A stretch of DNA of 64,000 nucleotides. Origin: Ramlibacter albus. GTDB taxonomy: Bacteria > Pseudomonadota > Gammaproteobacteria > Burkholderiales > Burkholderiaceae_C. Every line of letters starts with the position of its first letter. Position 1 is the stretch's first letter. Below, in pieces: positions 1-7,049 of this stretch. Location: NCBI RefSeq assembly GCF_014297445.1, contig NZ_JACORU010000002.1, positions 476,843-540,842 on the forward strand. The letters are read 5' to 3'. The notes below the pieces were generated by a model. It searched no databases and had not been told where the DNA came from. It saw only the letters and a list, made by a program, of their open reading frames with translations. A program made the translations under genes and the position numbers.

Positions 1-181
1 AACAGCCATTGAAGTAGGGTCAACAATGCACGCGCCAGTTCACAATGGCCCAAGGGTAACCCCTAACACCACTGACGCACGAGAGCAACGAATGCTCCAA
101 GTAAAGAATTCAAATTTACTAATCGACCGTCGTCCGCAGTCTCCTGCGAATAGCAAAGGTCGCGGCCGTATACAGAGGGCT
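1..181. other. AT-richer left edge with no recognisable gene
   Basis: This stretch is visibly richer in A and T than the rest of the window and its codon use does not match the neighbouring genes. A 63-codon open frame on the plus strand (26-217) has no Shine-Dalgarno sequence and no familiar motif, so I do not call it. The composition and the fragment that follows suggest the edge of an acquired or decayed segment, but the window cuts it off. Confidence 0.4.
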
Positions 182-331
182 CTAGGTTGGGTGCAAATAG
201 ATAGTTGTTCCAACTGACACCGTGTATGTACCCAGCATCTTCACCGTTTTGCGCGGCGGCGCCACACCCTTGTTCAGTTGCCGAGCGATTGCGGCTAGCT
301 TTTCGTCATAAACCATATCGCGCCCCCTCAT
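182..331 (-). pseudogene. Possible truncated 5' fragment of an unknown gene (49 aa)
   Basis: A minus-strand frame of 49 codons begins ATG-AGG-GGG (a second in-frame ATG lies at 316) and encodes MVYDEKLAAIARQLNKGVAP followed by PRKTV and an unrelated-looking tail ending at TAG. The first part is hydrophilic and amphipathic, like the start of a soluble protein. It faintly recalls N-termini of proteins found near restriction systems, but I cannot confirm that. The tail after residue 31 looks different in character, which would fit a gene cut by a deletion or insertion. It could equally be a small intact gene or chance. Confidence 0.3.
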
Positions 332-338
332 ACTGCAA

Positions 339-1298
339 CTACTCTGAAGTTATCCCATTCTTCCGGATCAACTCCCCATACTTCACCAACTGCCCCTTAG
401 TCGCCACCCCCAACTCCTCCGGACTCGTCCCCCTGGGCGTCAACCCCTGCGCATCCAGCTTCGCCTTCACTTCCGGATCCTCCAGCGCCTTCTTCACTTC
501 CTCCGCCAGCCGATTCACGATCCCCTTCGGCGTCCCCGCCGGCGCCATCAGGGCGAACCACGAATTGAACTCGAACCCCGGCAACCCGCTCTCCCCCACC
601 GTCGGCACATCCGGGAACTGCGGCATCCGCTTCGGCGTCGTCACCCCCAGCAGCCGCACCTTCCCCGACTGGATCAGCGGCTTCACGGTGCTGATGCCCT
701 GCATCGCCGTCAGCACCTCGCCCGCGCCCACGCCCACCGCCGCCTGCGTCGCGCCCTTGTAGGGCACGTGCTGCATCTGCACGCCCGCCTGGCTCGCGAA
801 CAGCGCCATCGCGATGTGCTGCGGGCTGCCGTTGCCGCCGCTGCCGTAGTCGATCTTGCCGGGCGCCTTCTTCGCGCTCGCGATCAGGTCCGCGGCCGTC
901 TTCTCGGGCGCGGTGGCAGTCACCACCAGGCCCCACTCCACGGTGGCCACAAGCGATACGGGCTCGAAGTCCTTCAGGATGTCCCACGGCATCTTGGCCG
1001 TCATGTTGGGCACCATGGTCATGATGCTGTCGTTGAAGCCGCCCAGCGTGTAGCCGTCCGGCGCGGCCTTCGCGACGTCGGTGGCGCCGATCAAGCCCGC
1101 GGCGCCGGGCTTGTTCTCGATGACGATGCCCTGGCCCATGTTGCGAGACATGCGTTCGGCGACGATGCGGGCGGCGTTGTCGACGGCGGAGCCGGCGGCC
1201 AGGGGGACGATGATGCGGATGGGTTTGGTGGGGTAGCCCTGTTGCGCGTGGGTACTCGCGACGAGCAGCAGGGCAAAGGCGATGGCGAAGGATTTCAT
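339..1298 (-). CDS. Bug/TctC-family periplasmic solute-binding protein
   Basis: Predicted periplasmic binding protein of the tripartite tricarboxylate transporter (Bug) family, 319 aa, the usual length. A signal peptide (MKSFAIAFALLLVASTHAQ) is followed by the family hallmark YPTKPIRIIVPLAAGSAVDN. Further conserved segments are ENKPGAAGLIGATDVAKAAP, YGSGGNGSPQHIA and HVPYKGATQA. The start is supported by GAGGAGT about eight bases upstream. These proteins capture carboxylates or aromatic acids; the substrate cannot be read from sequence. No TctA or TctB membrane genes lie nearby, as is common for orphan Bug genes in this group. It follows the Ldh2-type dehydrogenase on the same strand, so the pair may handle one hydroxy-acid substrate. 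Confidence 0.9.
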   Translation of the reverse strand: MKSFAIAFALLLVASTHAQQGYPTKPIRIIVPLAAGSAVDNAARIVAERMSRNMGQGIVIENKPGAAGLIGATDVAKAAPDGYTLGGFNDSIMTMVPNMTAKMPWDILKDFEPVSLVATVEWGLVVTATAPEKTAADLIASAKKAPGKIDYGSGGNGSPQHIAMALFASQAGVQMQHVPYKGATQAAVGVGAGEVLTAMQGISTVKPLIQSGKVRLLGVTTPKRMPQFPDVPTVGESGLPGFEFNSWFALMAPAGTPKGIVNRLAEEVKKALEDPEVKAKLDAQGLTPRGTSPEELGVATKGQLVKYGELIRKNGITSE

Positions 1299-1315
1299 TG
1301 CGGCACTCCTCGATA

Positions 1316-1340
1316 GATCCCGGGTCAAGCCCGGGATGAC
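1316..1340. repeat. Palindromic interspersed repeat, copy 1
   Basis: Perfect 8-bp stem ATCCCGGG / CCCGGGAT around the loop TCAAG, flanked by G and GAC. A second copy at 28515-28539 has the same loop and flanks with a compensating change in the stem. The stop codon of the Ldh2-type gene (TGA, 1327-1325 on the minus strand) lies inside the loop, so the repeat supplies the last residues of that protein. Confidence 0.75.
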
Positions 1341-2392
1341 TGTGTTGACAGCCGTGGGACGCCAAGATCGTCGGCGAAGGTGTGCAGGTTGGCAAGCAAC
1401 GCATCGGGCAACGCGATCCCGTCGCGCTCGTTGGCGAGCCGCTTCGCATGGCTCTGCTCGCCCGGCATCCAGATGCGGTCCACGCCCGGCATGCGCTCGC
1501 TCGCGCGCAGCTCGCGGATCAACTTGTCGACACGGGCCTTGAACTCGGCCACCTCGCCGAACGCATCGGGGTCGATCACGCAGATCGCCTGCCCGGTGTT
1601 GGTCACGCTCACGATGTCCTTGTTGAAATCGATCGTCTCGCTGCCCATCGCCGCACCGTTCAACGTGCCCGCCAGCAGCCCCACCACCATCGCGAGCCCA
1701 TAGCCCTTGTAGCCGCCGATGGGCATGAGGAAGCCCTCTTCCGACCGCTTCGGGTCCGTCAGCGGCTCGCCCTTGCGGTCGATCATCCAGCCCACCGGCA
1801 TCTGCTCGCCGCGTTGCGCTTTCGCCTTCACTTTGCCGTACGCAGCAACCGTGGTCGCCATGTCCAGCACCACCGGCGGCTCTTCGCCGGCGGGCACTGC
1901 GACGGCGATGGGGTTCGTCGACAACAGCATGTCCAGCCCACCCCAAGGCGGCAAATGGTTCGCGTTGCCCACCGCGTAGTACATGCCGATCATGTCGTGC
2001 TCGAGCGCCATGCGCGCATACAGGCTCGCCGGCCCCGCGTGGTTGGACAGGCGCGCGCCCACCCACGCCACACCGCAGTTCCTCGCCTTCTCGATTGCGA
2101 TCTGCGCGGCCCGCTGCATCACGAGGTGGCCCATGCCGTTGTCGCCGTCGAGGAGCGCCATCGCGGCTTTCTCCTTCACCACCTTGATGTTCGGCGTGAG
2201 GTTCATGCCGCCCGCGCGGATGCGCTTCGAATACGGGATGAGCCGGATCACGCCGTGCCCGTCGCTGCCCTGAGCCTCGGCTTCGGCCATGAGGTGGCCC
2301 ACGGTCGCTGCGTCCTGTGGCGGCAGGCCCAGTTTTTCCAGGCAGGTGGTGATGAAGCGGCGCAGCTGCGCCACGGGGATGCGGTCTGTCAT
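1325..2392 (-). CDS. Ldh2/malate-lactate dehydrogenase superfamily oxidoreductase
   Basis: NAD(P)-dependent 2-oxoacid/2-hydroxyacid oxidoreductase of the Ldh2 (MDH/LDH_2) superfamily, 355 aa, normal for the family. Hallmarks are SDGHGVIRLIPY with the conserved His46, SNHAGPASLYARMA, HLPPWGG, STNPIAVAVPAG, the ATTVAAYGKVKAKAQRG segment and GGYKGYGLAMVVGLLAG near the C-terminus. The fold is unlike classical Rossmann malate dehydrogenases. Substrate could be malate, lactate, ureidoglycolate or sulfolactate; sequence alone does not tell. It starts eight bases after the FecR-gene stop, so it may be read through from that cluster, and it precedes the Bug gene. The C-terminal residues run into a palindromic repeat. 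Confidence 0.9.
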   Translation of the reverse strand: MTDRIPVAQLRRFITTCLEKLGLPPQDAATVGHLMAEAEAQGSDGHGVIRLIPYSKRIRAGGMNLTPNIKVVKEKAAMALLDGDNGMGHLVMQRAAQIAIEKARNCGVAWVGARLSNHAGPASLYARMALEHDMIGMYYAVGNANHLPPWGGLDMLLSTNPIAVAVPAGEEPPVVLDMATTVAAYGKVKAKAQRGEQMPVGWMIDRKGEPLTDPKRSEEGFLMPIGGYKGYGLAMVVGLLAGTLNGAAMGSETIDFNKDIVSVTNTGQAICVIDPDAFGEVAEFKARVDKLIRELRASERMPGVDRIWMPGEQSHAKRLANERDGIALPDALLANLHTFADDLGVPRLSTQSSRA

Positions 2393-2400
2393 TCGCGTTA

Positions 2401-3150
2401 CTACCTCAACAAATCGTCCATCGACCCACGCTGGAAGAGGCCCGGCGGCAGCGTCACCTTGCGCACGAGCGGCGTGCGCACGATGCCGCGCGCCGTCAGC
2501 CCGGGCGGCGAGGCCACGGCCACTTCGCCGGGCGTCACGCTCACCGTCGCATCGCGGCCGGCCAGCTCCACCTCGCCCTCGTTCACCCGCACGTAGGTGC
2601 CAACGTCGAAGGTGCCGCTCGGGCTGGCCTCGACATGCGACGCGTCGAAGTCGGTGCCGCGCACGCCGATGGTCGACGTGGGCGTGAACACGCGCACGTT
2701 GCGGCTCACCGTGGCCCTGCCGGACACATAGCGGATCGCACCCTTCACCATTCGCGCCTTCACCGCGCCGCGCTCGGGCCACTGCGGGCCGGGCACTTCG
2801 TGCAGCTTCAGCAGCGTCTCCGGCCGCATCGCCACGCGCGAGCCGTCGTCGAACTGCAGCAGCACTTCGGACTGCTCCTCGGTCAGCACCTCGTCATCGT
2901 CGCGCAGCTCCATGCCCTCGGTGGCGGGCAGCACCACCGCGGCGCGCTGCACCGTGGCCTTGCCGCGCAGGCGCGCCAGGATGCCGGCGTCGGCGTCCAC
3001 CGAGAAAGCGCCCAGCAGCACGGCGACAGCCAGGGCGGCCGCCGCGCGGCAGCGGCTCGTGCGCCCATCGACAGGGTCGCGGCCCGCCGACGTGCGCCCG
3101 TCGACGGCGGTGCGGCGCCCCGTCATGCGTCCATCCGCGGCTTCGGTCAT
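2401..3150 (-). CDS. FecR-domain protein with repeat-bearing N-terminus
   Basis: Predicted exported FecR-domain protein, 249 aa. The hydrophobic segment near residues 34-48 ends in VDADAG, giving a likely signal or anchor. A FecR domain follows: an acidic ELRDDDEVLTEEQSEVLLQF strand region, DGSRVAMRPET and the typical NVRVFTPTSTIGVRGTDFD. There is no anti-sigma N-terminal domain, so this is the stand-alone type often found near CHASE2 and cyclase genes rather than the FecIR iron sensor. The first 33 residues are unusual: DGR motifs recur, including VDGRTS twice, ahead of the hydrophobic core. Its ATG overlaps the stop of the upstream caspase gene (ATGA), indicating translational coupling. Confidence 0.85.
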   Translation of the reverse strand: MTEAADGRMTGRRTAVDGRTSAGRDPVDGRTSRCRAAAALAVAVLLGAFSVDADAGILARLRGKATVQRAAVVLPATEGMELRDDDEVLTEEQSEVLLQFDDGSRVAMRPETLLKLHEVPGPQWPERGAVKARMVKGAIRYVSGRATVSRNVRVFTPTSTIGVRGTDFDASHVEASPSGTFDVGTYVRVNEGEVELAGRDATVSVTPGEVAVASPPGLTARGIVRTPLVRKVTLPPGLFQRGSMDDLLR

Positions 3151-4838
3151 TGCGTCTCCTCGATCTTGAACATGGCAGCGCCGAACGGCTCGCGCGTGAG
3201 CAGCGCGCCCAGGTTGGCGCGGCCCTCCTGGTTGTTCAGCGACTTGATGAAGGGCCCGAGCTTCGCCGCGGGCAGCTGCGACAGGTCGCGCGGCGCATCG
3301 GTCACCAGCACCAGCAGCTCGTTGGTGCCCGCGGGGCCGGAGGCGCGCACGCGCCAGGTGTCGCGCGGCAGGGCGAGCGGCTTGCCGGGCTCCACGGTGT
3401 TGGCCTTGTCCAGCTCGTTGGGGAAGAGCACGTAGAGCGACTGGTTGTCCGAGCCGGCCATGGCCACGTACACGTAGCCCTTGCGGTTGGCGGTGACACT
3501 GAACTCCAGGTAGTCCTTGCCGATGGCGAGGCGGTTGCGCGCGGCCTGCACGCGCACGTCGCGCTTGGCATCGCGCTGGTCGTACACCTGCTGCAGCGCC
3601 TCGGCGCCCGTCAGCGGCTTCGTGGTGGTGGGCAGCGCGGCGGCGACCAGCTGCACGGCGCTGAACCACGTGGGCACGAAGCCCGCGTTGCCCTGGATGA
3701 GGAGCGTGCTCGGCTGGAAACGCACCTCCTTCTCCAGCCGCTTGACCAGCTTGGCCTGCGCGCACTGGCGTATCTCGTCGATGGTGACGGCGCCACTGCC
3801 ATCGAGGTCCTTCGCGTCGCGCAGCAGGCAGTCGCGCACGAACTGCGTGGCCAGCCCGCCCTTGTCCTCGTCGTCGAAGCTGATCTCGTTGTCGCGCGAG
3901 CTGCTCAGGTGCACCACGTCGTTCGGCGGCACGCCCTTGGCCGTCACTTCGGGCAGCAGGTTGCGCGTCTTCACGTTCGCGGGGCGCGAGCACTCGTCCG
4001 ACGCCGGCGAGAACTTCGGCCGCAGCCGGCCTTCGTCGCCCGGCGAGAGCAACCCGCGCGTGCGGATGCCCGCGTCGGCCGTGAGCACGCCGCCCGAATG
4101 GCACGCGTCGTACATCACGAACATCTTGTCCGCCTTGCGCGTGAGCGGCGCCAGCAGGTCGGCCATCTCGCGGTTGGTGAGCGTGCCGCGCGCGCCGCCG
4201 TCGTGCGCGAGCAGGGACTCGACGCAGCCGCCCGCCGCCGCATCGTGCGTGCGCGTGCCGTGGCCGCTGAAGTGGATGTAGACGCGGTCGCCCTCGGCCA
4301 TCTGCTGCTCCAGCTCGCGCAGCGCCTTGCGGATGCCGTCACCCGTGGCCTTCTCGTCGGCGAGGTAGCGGATGTTCTCCTGCGGGATCTCCATCGCGCG
4401 TGCGATCTGCGTGGCCGACTCCACGTCCACCCGCGTGCCGGGCAGCGGCGCGATGTTGGGGTCCGCGTAGGTGCCGACGGTGATCACGAGCGCGTGGCGG
4501 TTCGCACGGGGGGTGAGGCTGCGCACGCCCAAGGTCTGCATCGTGCCGGCCGTCATGCGCGCTGATGGCACGCTGGCCGCGGCTGCGGTGGCCGTCGCGA
4601 GTTGCAGCGTGCCCGCCCTCACCCAGCCACGCTCGCTGCCCGCCTGCACCCATGCCCAGCCGCCTTCGAGGCTGAGCGGCTGCACGCGCGCGCCTTGTGG
4701 CAGCTGGCGCAGCACGGCGGCGGTGGGCAGCTTGTCTGCGCGAAGTTCGGTGGCGCGCAGCACCTGCACGGCCGGGTCCTGCGCCTGCGCGATGGCGCAG
4801 GCGGCGAGCGCGGCCGCAGCGAGGGTCTTCAGGCGCAT
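3147..4838 (-). CDS. Caspase-like (C14) peptidase with SH3-like, EF-hand and DUF4384 regions
   Basis: Predicted exported caspase-fold cysteine peptidase, 563 aa. Domains in order: signal peptide (1-20); SH3-like segment (about 22-80); caspase-like domain (about 112-385) with catalytic His193 in HFSGHG and Cys246 in MYDACHSGG; within it DLDGSGAVTIDE (344-355), which fits a 12-residue EF-hand calcium loop with Asp344, Asp346, Ser348 and Glu355; and a C-terminal DUF4384-type domain (about 440-515) with GYVYVAM and LYVLFPN. Family knowledge: bacterial metacaspase-like enzymes cut after basic residues and are often Ca2+ dependent. Good SD (GGAAAG). The start overlaps the CHASE2 gene by ten bases, and the stop overlaps the FecR start. 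Confidence 0.88.
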   Translation of the reverse strand: MRLKTLAAAALAACAIAQAQDPAVQVLRATELRADKLPTAAVLRQLPQGARVQPLSLEGGWAWVQAGSERGWVRAGTLQLATATAAAASVPSARMTAGTMQTLGVRSLTPRANRHALVITVGTYADPNIAPLPGTRVDVESATQIARAMEIPQENIRYLADEKATGDGIRKALRELEQQMAEGDRVYIHFSGHGTRTHDAAAGGCVESLLAHDGGARGTLTNREMADLLAPLTRKADKMFVMYDACHSGGVLTADAGIRTRGLLSPGDEGRLRPKFSPASDECSRPANVKTRNLLPEVTAKGVPPNDVVHLSSSRDNEISFDDEDKGGLATQFVRDCLLRDAKDLDGSGAVTIDEIRQCAQAKLVKRLEKEVRFQPSTLLIQGNAGFVPTWFSAVQLVAAALPTTTKPLTGAEALQQVYDQRDAKRDVRVQAARNRLAIGKDYLEFSVTANRKGYVYVAMAGSDNQSLYVLFPNELDKANTVEPGKPLALPRDTWRVRASGPAGTNELLVLVTDAPRDLSQLPAAKLGPFIKSLNNQEGRANLGALLTREPFGAAMFKIEETQ

Positions 4839-6457
4839 TGGGCTTTCCTTTCCTCTTGTTCCTGCATGCGTGCCGCCGTGGCGGGGAAGTCGGCCCACAG
4901 CCGCAGGCACAGGCGCGCGAGTGCTTCGCGGTCCGCGCCGGCAGGCGTGGCGACGGGCTCGCCGGTGCGGCCGGCCAGGCGCTTCAGCCGCGGCTGCAGC
5001 TTGGTGTGCGCGGCGCGCAGTTCTTCGGCGGGGCCGACGATGGCCGCGTACTGCGCGAGCTCGGGCCAGCGCATGCGGCCGGGCCAGCGCACCCACGTGT
5101 CGGCCACGACCACGCGGCAATGCGGCGCATCGCGCTCCACCGCGTCGATCAACCGGTCCACGGCCTGCGGCGCCCACGCCTTGCGGCGCGCGAGCGGCAG
5201 CACGGCCATCCCTGCCCCGCGGTCGGCGGGCAGCTCGCACCAGTGGCGGCGGCGCTGGTCGCTCCACAGGCGCAGGCTCACGAGGAAGGCCAGCGCGAGC
5301 GCGGCCGGCGCCTGCAGGTCCAGGAAGACCGGGCTGCCGTGCAGCGAGGCATAGGTCAACGCGAGAAGCGCAGCGGGCAACGTGAGCAGCAAGGGTTCGA
5401 GCGAAGCGACGGAGCGCCAGTGCGCCCACGCGGCGATCGCAAGGCACATCGCGATGCTCAGCGCCGCGAGCAGCCACCGCGGCAGCTCCGCCATCGTCTC
5501 GCGGTGCAAGGCGTTGTCGATGGCGGTGGCGATGATGTCCGGGCCCGGGTGCGCGCGCGCGAGCGGCGACGCATGCACGTCGTGCAGCGCAGGCGCGGTG
5601 CTGCCGATGACGACGATGCGGCCTTTCCAGCGCGGCGCGGCGGTGGGGTTGCGCTCCGCTTCCTGGAACACCTGCCAGAACGGCACGCGCTCGTACTGGC
5701 CGGCGGAGCGGCGCCAGTTCAGCAGCGTGTCCTGCGGGTGCAGGGGCGAGTCGAGGTGCGCGACGATGGCTTGTGCCGCGGTCGGATCCACGGCCGCCGC
5801 GGCACTGAGCGCGGTGGACTTCAGCACGCCGCCATCCGGCAAGCGCTCGACGTAGCGGAAGCGCCGCACCACGCCATCGCTGTCCGCATACGCGTTGTTA
5901 TAGCCGAGCGCGCCGGCAGCAACCGCGGGCAGCACGGGCGGGATCATGGCGACGGTTGCGGTGCCTTCGCCGGGCGCGAGCCACAGGCCCGGCAGCACTT
6001 TCGCGGTGATGCGGCTGGCGGTGTCGTCCGCCTCCGCAAGCCGCACGACGGAAAAGTGGCTGTGGCGCGACTTGCGCACTTCGGCATCGAAGGCCGCGTC
6101 GCCGCCCGGGTTCAGCTTGTCCGCATCGCTGAAGAGGATGTCCCAGACGATGGCCGCGGGCTCCTGCTTTTCCAGGTGCGCGAGCACGGTGGCGAGCGTG
6201 TCGCGCGGCCACGGCCAGCGGCCGAACTGCGGGGCCATGCGCGCGAGCGAGCCTTCGTCCACGTCGACGATCACGATGCGCGCATCGGGCTTCGGCGCGT
6301 AGAGGCGCCAGCGCACCATCGAGTCGAACGTGCTGTGCGCCACGCCGCTCGTGGCGCCGACCGCGAGGAAGTCCACGAGCGCCCACGCGCAGAACACCAA
6401 CGCCAGCCCCCAGACCACGCGGCTGCTGCGCCAACTGCCGACGCGGGGCAGCTTCAT
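4829..6457 (-). CDS. CHASE2-domain membrane sensor with an unassigned C-terminal domain
   Basis: Inner-membrane sensor-like protein, 542 aa. An N-terminal membrane segment (about 13-35) is followed by a large periplasmic CHASE2 domain, recognisable by ARIVIVDVDEGSLARM, GRWPWPRDTLATVLAHLE, IVWDILFSDAD, the GRIVVIGSTA block and PGPDIIATAIDNALH. Two or three membrane segments follow (about residues 335-420). CHASE2 proteins normally end in a cyclase, GGDEF or kinase domain; here the C-terminal 110 residues contain none that I recognise. It therefore probably signals by protein contact rather than by making a nucleotide. The reading frame touches the OmpA gene (TGATG) upstream and overlaps the caspase gene downstream. 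Confidence 0.88.
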   Translation of the reverse strand: MKLPRVGSWRSSRVVWGLALVFCAWALVDFLAVGATSGVAHSTFDSMVRWRLYAPKPDARIVIVDVDEGSLARMAPQFGRWPWPRDTLATVLAHLEKQEPAAIVWDILFSDADKLNPGGDAAFDAEVRKSRHSHFSVVRLAEADDTASRITAKVLPGLWLAPGEGTATVAMIPPVLPAVAAGALGYNNAYADSDGVVRRFRYVERLPDGGVLKSTALSAAAAVDPTAAQAIVAHLDSPLHPQDTLLNWRRSAGQYERVPFWQVFQEAERNPTAAPRWKGRIVVIGSTAPALHDVHASPLARAHPGPDIIATAIDNALHRETMAELPRWLLAALSIAMCLAIAAWAHWRSVASLEPLLLTLPAALLALTYASLHGSPVFLDLQAPAALALAFLVSLRLWSDQRRRHWCELPADRGAGMAVLPLARRKAWAPQAVDRLIDAVERDAPHCRVVVADTWVRWPGRMRWPELAQYAAIVGPAEELRAAHTKLQPRLKRLAGRTGEPVATPAGADREALARLCLRLWADFPATAARMQEQEERKAQCA

Positions 6458-6969
6458 CACTCGAGGTTGACCACCCGCACGCGGCGGTTCTCGGCGGCCA
6501 GCGGGTCGGCCGGGTTGGCCGGCTCGCTCGCACCCTTGCCCGAGGCGACGAGCCGCGCGCCGTCCACGCCGCGCTGCATCAGCACCGCGCGCACGGCCTC
6601 GGCGCGGCGCTCGGAAAGGCGCTGGTTGTAGTCGGCGCGGCCTTTCGCGTCGGTGTGGCCCTCGAGCGCGAAGCGGTAGTTGCGCAGCTGGTCGGAGGCC
6701 AGTGCTTCGGCCAGTTTCTCGAGCTGCGAAGTGCTTTCGGGGCTGACCTTGGCCGAATCGAAATCGAAGTGGATCTGCAGCGAGACCGACGCGCGCTCGG
6801 GCACGAGGTTGCGCGAAGGCGCGGCGATGGAGCGCGTCAGCGGCCGCTGCCTGGGCGTGAGGCTCTCGACGAGGTCCCGGGTCTCCACATCGGCCGCCGT
6901 GGCAGCCGACGCGCCGCACGCGAGCACCGCGCATGCAAGCAAGTTCAACACCCGGGTCCCACCAGCCAT
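6457..6969 (-). CDS. OmpA-family peptidoglycan-binding protein
   Basis: Small exported OmpA C-terminal-domain protein, 170 aa. A signal peptide (1-25, ending ASAATAA) leads to a short linker and an OmpA-like domain from about residue 62: IHFDFDSAKVSPEST, FALEGHTDAKG, YNQRLSERRAEAVRAVL and NRRVRVV. The Asp of HTDAKG and the Arg of LSERRA are the residues that bind diaminopimelate in this family. No lipobox Cys is at the expected site (LACAVLACG has cysteines, but no typical L-x-[GA]-C placement before a flexible linker), so it is probably soluble in the periplasm. It is the first gene of the minus-strand cluster OmpA-CHASE2-caspase-FecR. Confidence 0.88.
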   Translation of the reverse strand: MAGGTRVLNLLACAVLACGASAATAADVETRDLVESLTPRQRPLTRSIAAPSRNLVPERASVSLQIHFDFDSAKVSPESTSQLEKLAEALASDQLRNYRFALEGHTDAKGRADYNQRLSERRAEAVRAVLMQRGVDGARLVASGKGASEPANPADPLAAENRRVRVVNLE

Positions 6970-7049
6970 CGCCCGATCTCCTCGTATTGCCGGCGCATGT
7001 TAACCCGTGCCGCTTGGGCCCGAGCGGCAAATAGGGTACAACGCCTTGC

